DNA of 6,955 bases from Campylobacteraceae bacterium (GTDB taxonomy: Bacteria > Campylobacterota > Campylobacteria > Campylobacterales > Sulfurovaceae): the NCBI GenBank assembly GCA_027063325.1, contig JAMOSA010000250.1:1-6955 (forward strand), given 5' to 3'. Positions 6,374 to 6,955 of this stretch are shown here, piece by piece. How positions within the stretch are numbered: position 1 is the first letter of the stretch; every line of letters begins with the position of its first letter. The position numbers were made by a program, and so were the translations under genes. Under the pieces are notes generated by a model. That model was not told where the DNA came from, ran no database searches, and saw only the letters and a program-made list of their open reading frames with translations.

Positions 6374-6432
6374 AATTTATCCTTAATATATAATAATTGG
6401 CGAGATTGTACCAAAGCAAGGGTTAAACCCAT
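6370..6432 (-). CDS. Putative leucine-rich leader peptide upstream of leuA
   Basis: A 20-codon ORF on the minus strand, starting MGLTLALV, with leucine at positions 3, 5, 7, 13, 14 and 20. Four of these six are TTA codons and one is a TTA-TTA pair. Its TGA stop overlaps the leuA start as ATGA, so ribosomes finishing the leader would be placed at leuA, and it covers the leuA ribosome binding site. Its ATG lies eight bases past the -10 box of the leuA promoter, so the message would be leaderless or nearly so; no ribosome binding site precedes it. Leucine-rich leader peptides are known to control leucine operons in other bacteria (leuL in enterobacteria). No terminator hairpin is seen, so classical transcription attenuation is not supported and translational coupling is more likely. 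AT-rich DNA favours TTA by chance, so this remains a hypothesis. Confidence 0.5.
   Translation of the reverse strand: MGLTLALVQSRQLLYIKDKL
6420..6430. promoter_or_regulatory. GGGTT-A-AACCC inverted repeat at the leuA transcription start
   Basis: Two perfect five-base arms flank one central base, immediately downstream of the predicted leuA transcription start and overlapping the first codons of the leader ORF. It is G/C-rich against an AT-rich background. It may be a repressor operator, or in RNA a four-base stem with a three-base loop. Either reading is inference. Confidence 0.3.
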
Positions 6433-6439
6433 CAATGGA

Positions 6440-6468
6440 ATTATACCATAAAAATTAGTAATTGATAA
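6440..6468 (-). promoter_or_regulatory. Putative sigma70 promoter of leuA
   Basis: On the minus strand, TTATCA (6463-6468), a 17-base spacer and TATAAT (6440-6445) occur. A TG one base before the -10 gives the extended form TGGTATAAT. Predicted transcription starts near 6433, about 60 bases before leuA and within a base or two of the leader ORF start codon. Good spacing and a perfect -10 make this one of the better promoter calls in the window. Confidence 0.6.
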
Positions 6469-6517
6469 AAATTGTTGTATATAAAAGTTATATCTTTTAA
6501 TTATTGATACCAATTTG

Positions 6518-6526
6518 TGCTAAAAT
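6518..6526 (+). promoter_or_regulatory. Putative extended -10 promoter of topA
   Basis: TGCTAAAAT is an extended -10 element 26 bases before the topA start codon, giving a short leader with AGGA at 6544-6547. No clear -35 box is seen; the upstream region is T/A-rich. Between this and the leuA promoter (6469-6517) there is only AT-rich sequence. Confidence 0.5.
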
Positions 6527-6552
6527 GGCAAAAAAATTTGAGCAGGAAACTT

Positions 6553-6955
6553 ATGAAGAATTTGATAATAGTTGAATCTCCAGCAAAAGCAAAAACAATT
6601 GGTAGTTTTTTGGGCAAAGATTACAAGGTAGTAGCTTCCAAGGGGCATATAAGAGATTTGCCAAAGAGTAGTTTTGGTATTAGTATAGATAGTGAGGGTA
6701 ACTTCGTACCCAAATATACAGTACCAAGAGATGCTAGTGCTACTGTAAAAGAGTTGAAAAAACTGGCAAAAGAGGCTGAGAGGATATATATAGCAACAGA
6801 TGAGGATAGAGAAGGAGAAGCAATAGGGTATCATATAGCCAAAGCTATAGGCAAAGATCCTACCAAATTGCCTCGTATTGTATTTCATGAGATTACCAAA
6901 AGTGCAATCAAAAATGCTCTAAAAAATCCTCGTAGTATAAATATGCAAAGTGTTG
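6553..6955 (+). CDS. topA: DNA topoisomerase I, N-terminal part (cut by window end)
   Basis: Type IA topoisomerase, which relaxes negative supercoils by transient single-strand cleavage. The first 134 codons are present with no stop; the gene runs off the right edge. The TOPRIM domain is complete in its key residues: Glu8 in IVESPAKAKTI, the SKGHIRDLP segment at 29-37, and the DxDxEG metal motif in ATDEDREGEAIGYH with Asp83, Asp85 and Glu87. It continues into RIVFHEITKSAI (108-119), the next conserved block. The active-site tyrosine and zinc-finger regions lie outside. The ATG follows AGGA by five bases. The gene is divergent from leuA and is a core housekeeping gene with no evident functional link to its neighbours. 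Confidence 0.97.
   Translation, partial: MKNLIIVESPAKAKTIGSFLGKDYKVVASKGHIRDLPKSSFGISIDSEGNFVPKYTVPRDASATVKELKKLAKEAERIYIATDEDREGEAIGYHIAKAIGKDPTKLPRIVFHEITKSAIKNALKNPRSINMQSV

Noticed and set aside
6370..6440. T-box riboswitch or intrinsic-terminator attenuator before leuA
   Set aside because: The predicted leader is only about 60 bases, with no T-box consensus, no long specifier stem and no G/C-rich stem followed by a T run.
6446..6517. Fur-box-like or other operator in the AT-rich gap between leuA and topA
   Set aside because: Repeated ATTGATA and TTATAT strings occur but no arm match is better than expected in such AT-rich DNA.
6520..6888. 122-codon open frame on the minus strand at the right end
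   Set aside because: It lies opposite the clear TopA TOPRIM sequence and its Tyr/Cys/Phe-rich product looks like an antisense shadow.

Overview
The window is an AT-rich stretch of bacterial chromosome. Protein style, strong use of AGA, ATA and TTG codons, AAGGA-type ribosome binding sites and T/A-rich promoters with good -10 boxes but weak -35 boxes suggest Campylobacterota (Epsilonproteobacteria), possibly an environmental relative of Sulfurimonas or Sulfurovum. The phylum is an inference; the genus cannot be settled from this sequence. There are no rRNA or tRNA genes, CRISPR arrays, transposases or phage genes.

Left edge (1-213): the first 36 codons of a minus-strand AAA-ATPase-like / PD-(D/E)XK family protein run off the window. 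A short divergent promoter region separates it from the next genes.

Plus-strand cluster (214-2586): four tightly packed genes read as one operon. They are a thioredoxin-type arsenate reductase (arsC), S-ribosylhomocysteine lyase (luxS), a small NifX-like protein of unknown role that starts at GTG inside the end of luxS, and a class I/II PLP-dependent aminotransferase. LuxS and the aminotransferase suggest sulfur amino acid or general amino acid metabolism. The arsenate reductase has no other ars gene beside it.

Minus-strand block (2695-6432): a 674-residue secreted or surface protein has two N-terminal DUF4214 units and degenerate RTX-like Gly/Asp repeats. It has its own promoter in the 100-base gap behind leuA. 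Upstream lies leuA, 2-isopropylmalate synthase, the first committed step of leucine synthesis. Just in front of leuA, and missed by ordinary gene calling, is a possible 20-codon leader ORF with six leucine codons. It begins almost at the predicted transcription start and its stop overlaps the leuA start codon (ATGA). It is the most interesting element here because it suggests leucine-responsive translational control.

Right edge (6553-6955): topA, DNA topoisomerase I, begins on the plus strand, divergent from leuA, and is cut by the window end after its TOPRIM motif. Most of the window is ordinary core metabolism. The points worth following up are the leuA leader, the repeat geometry of the surface protein, the NifX-like protein and the unusual luxS operon.
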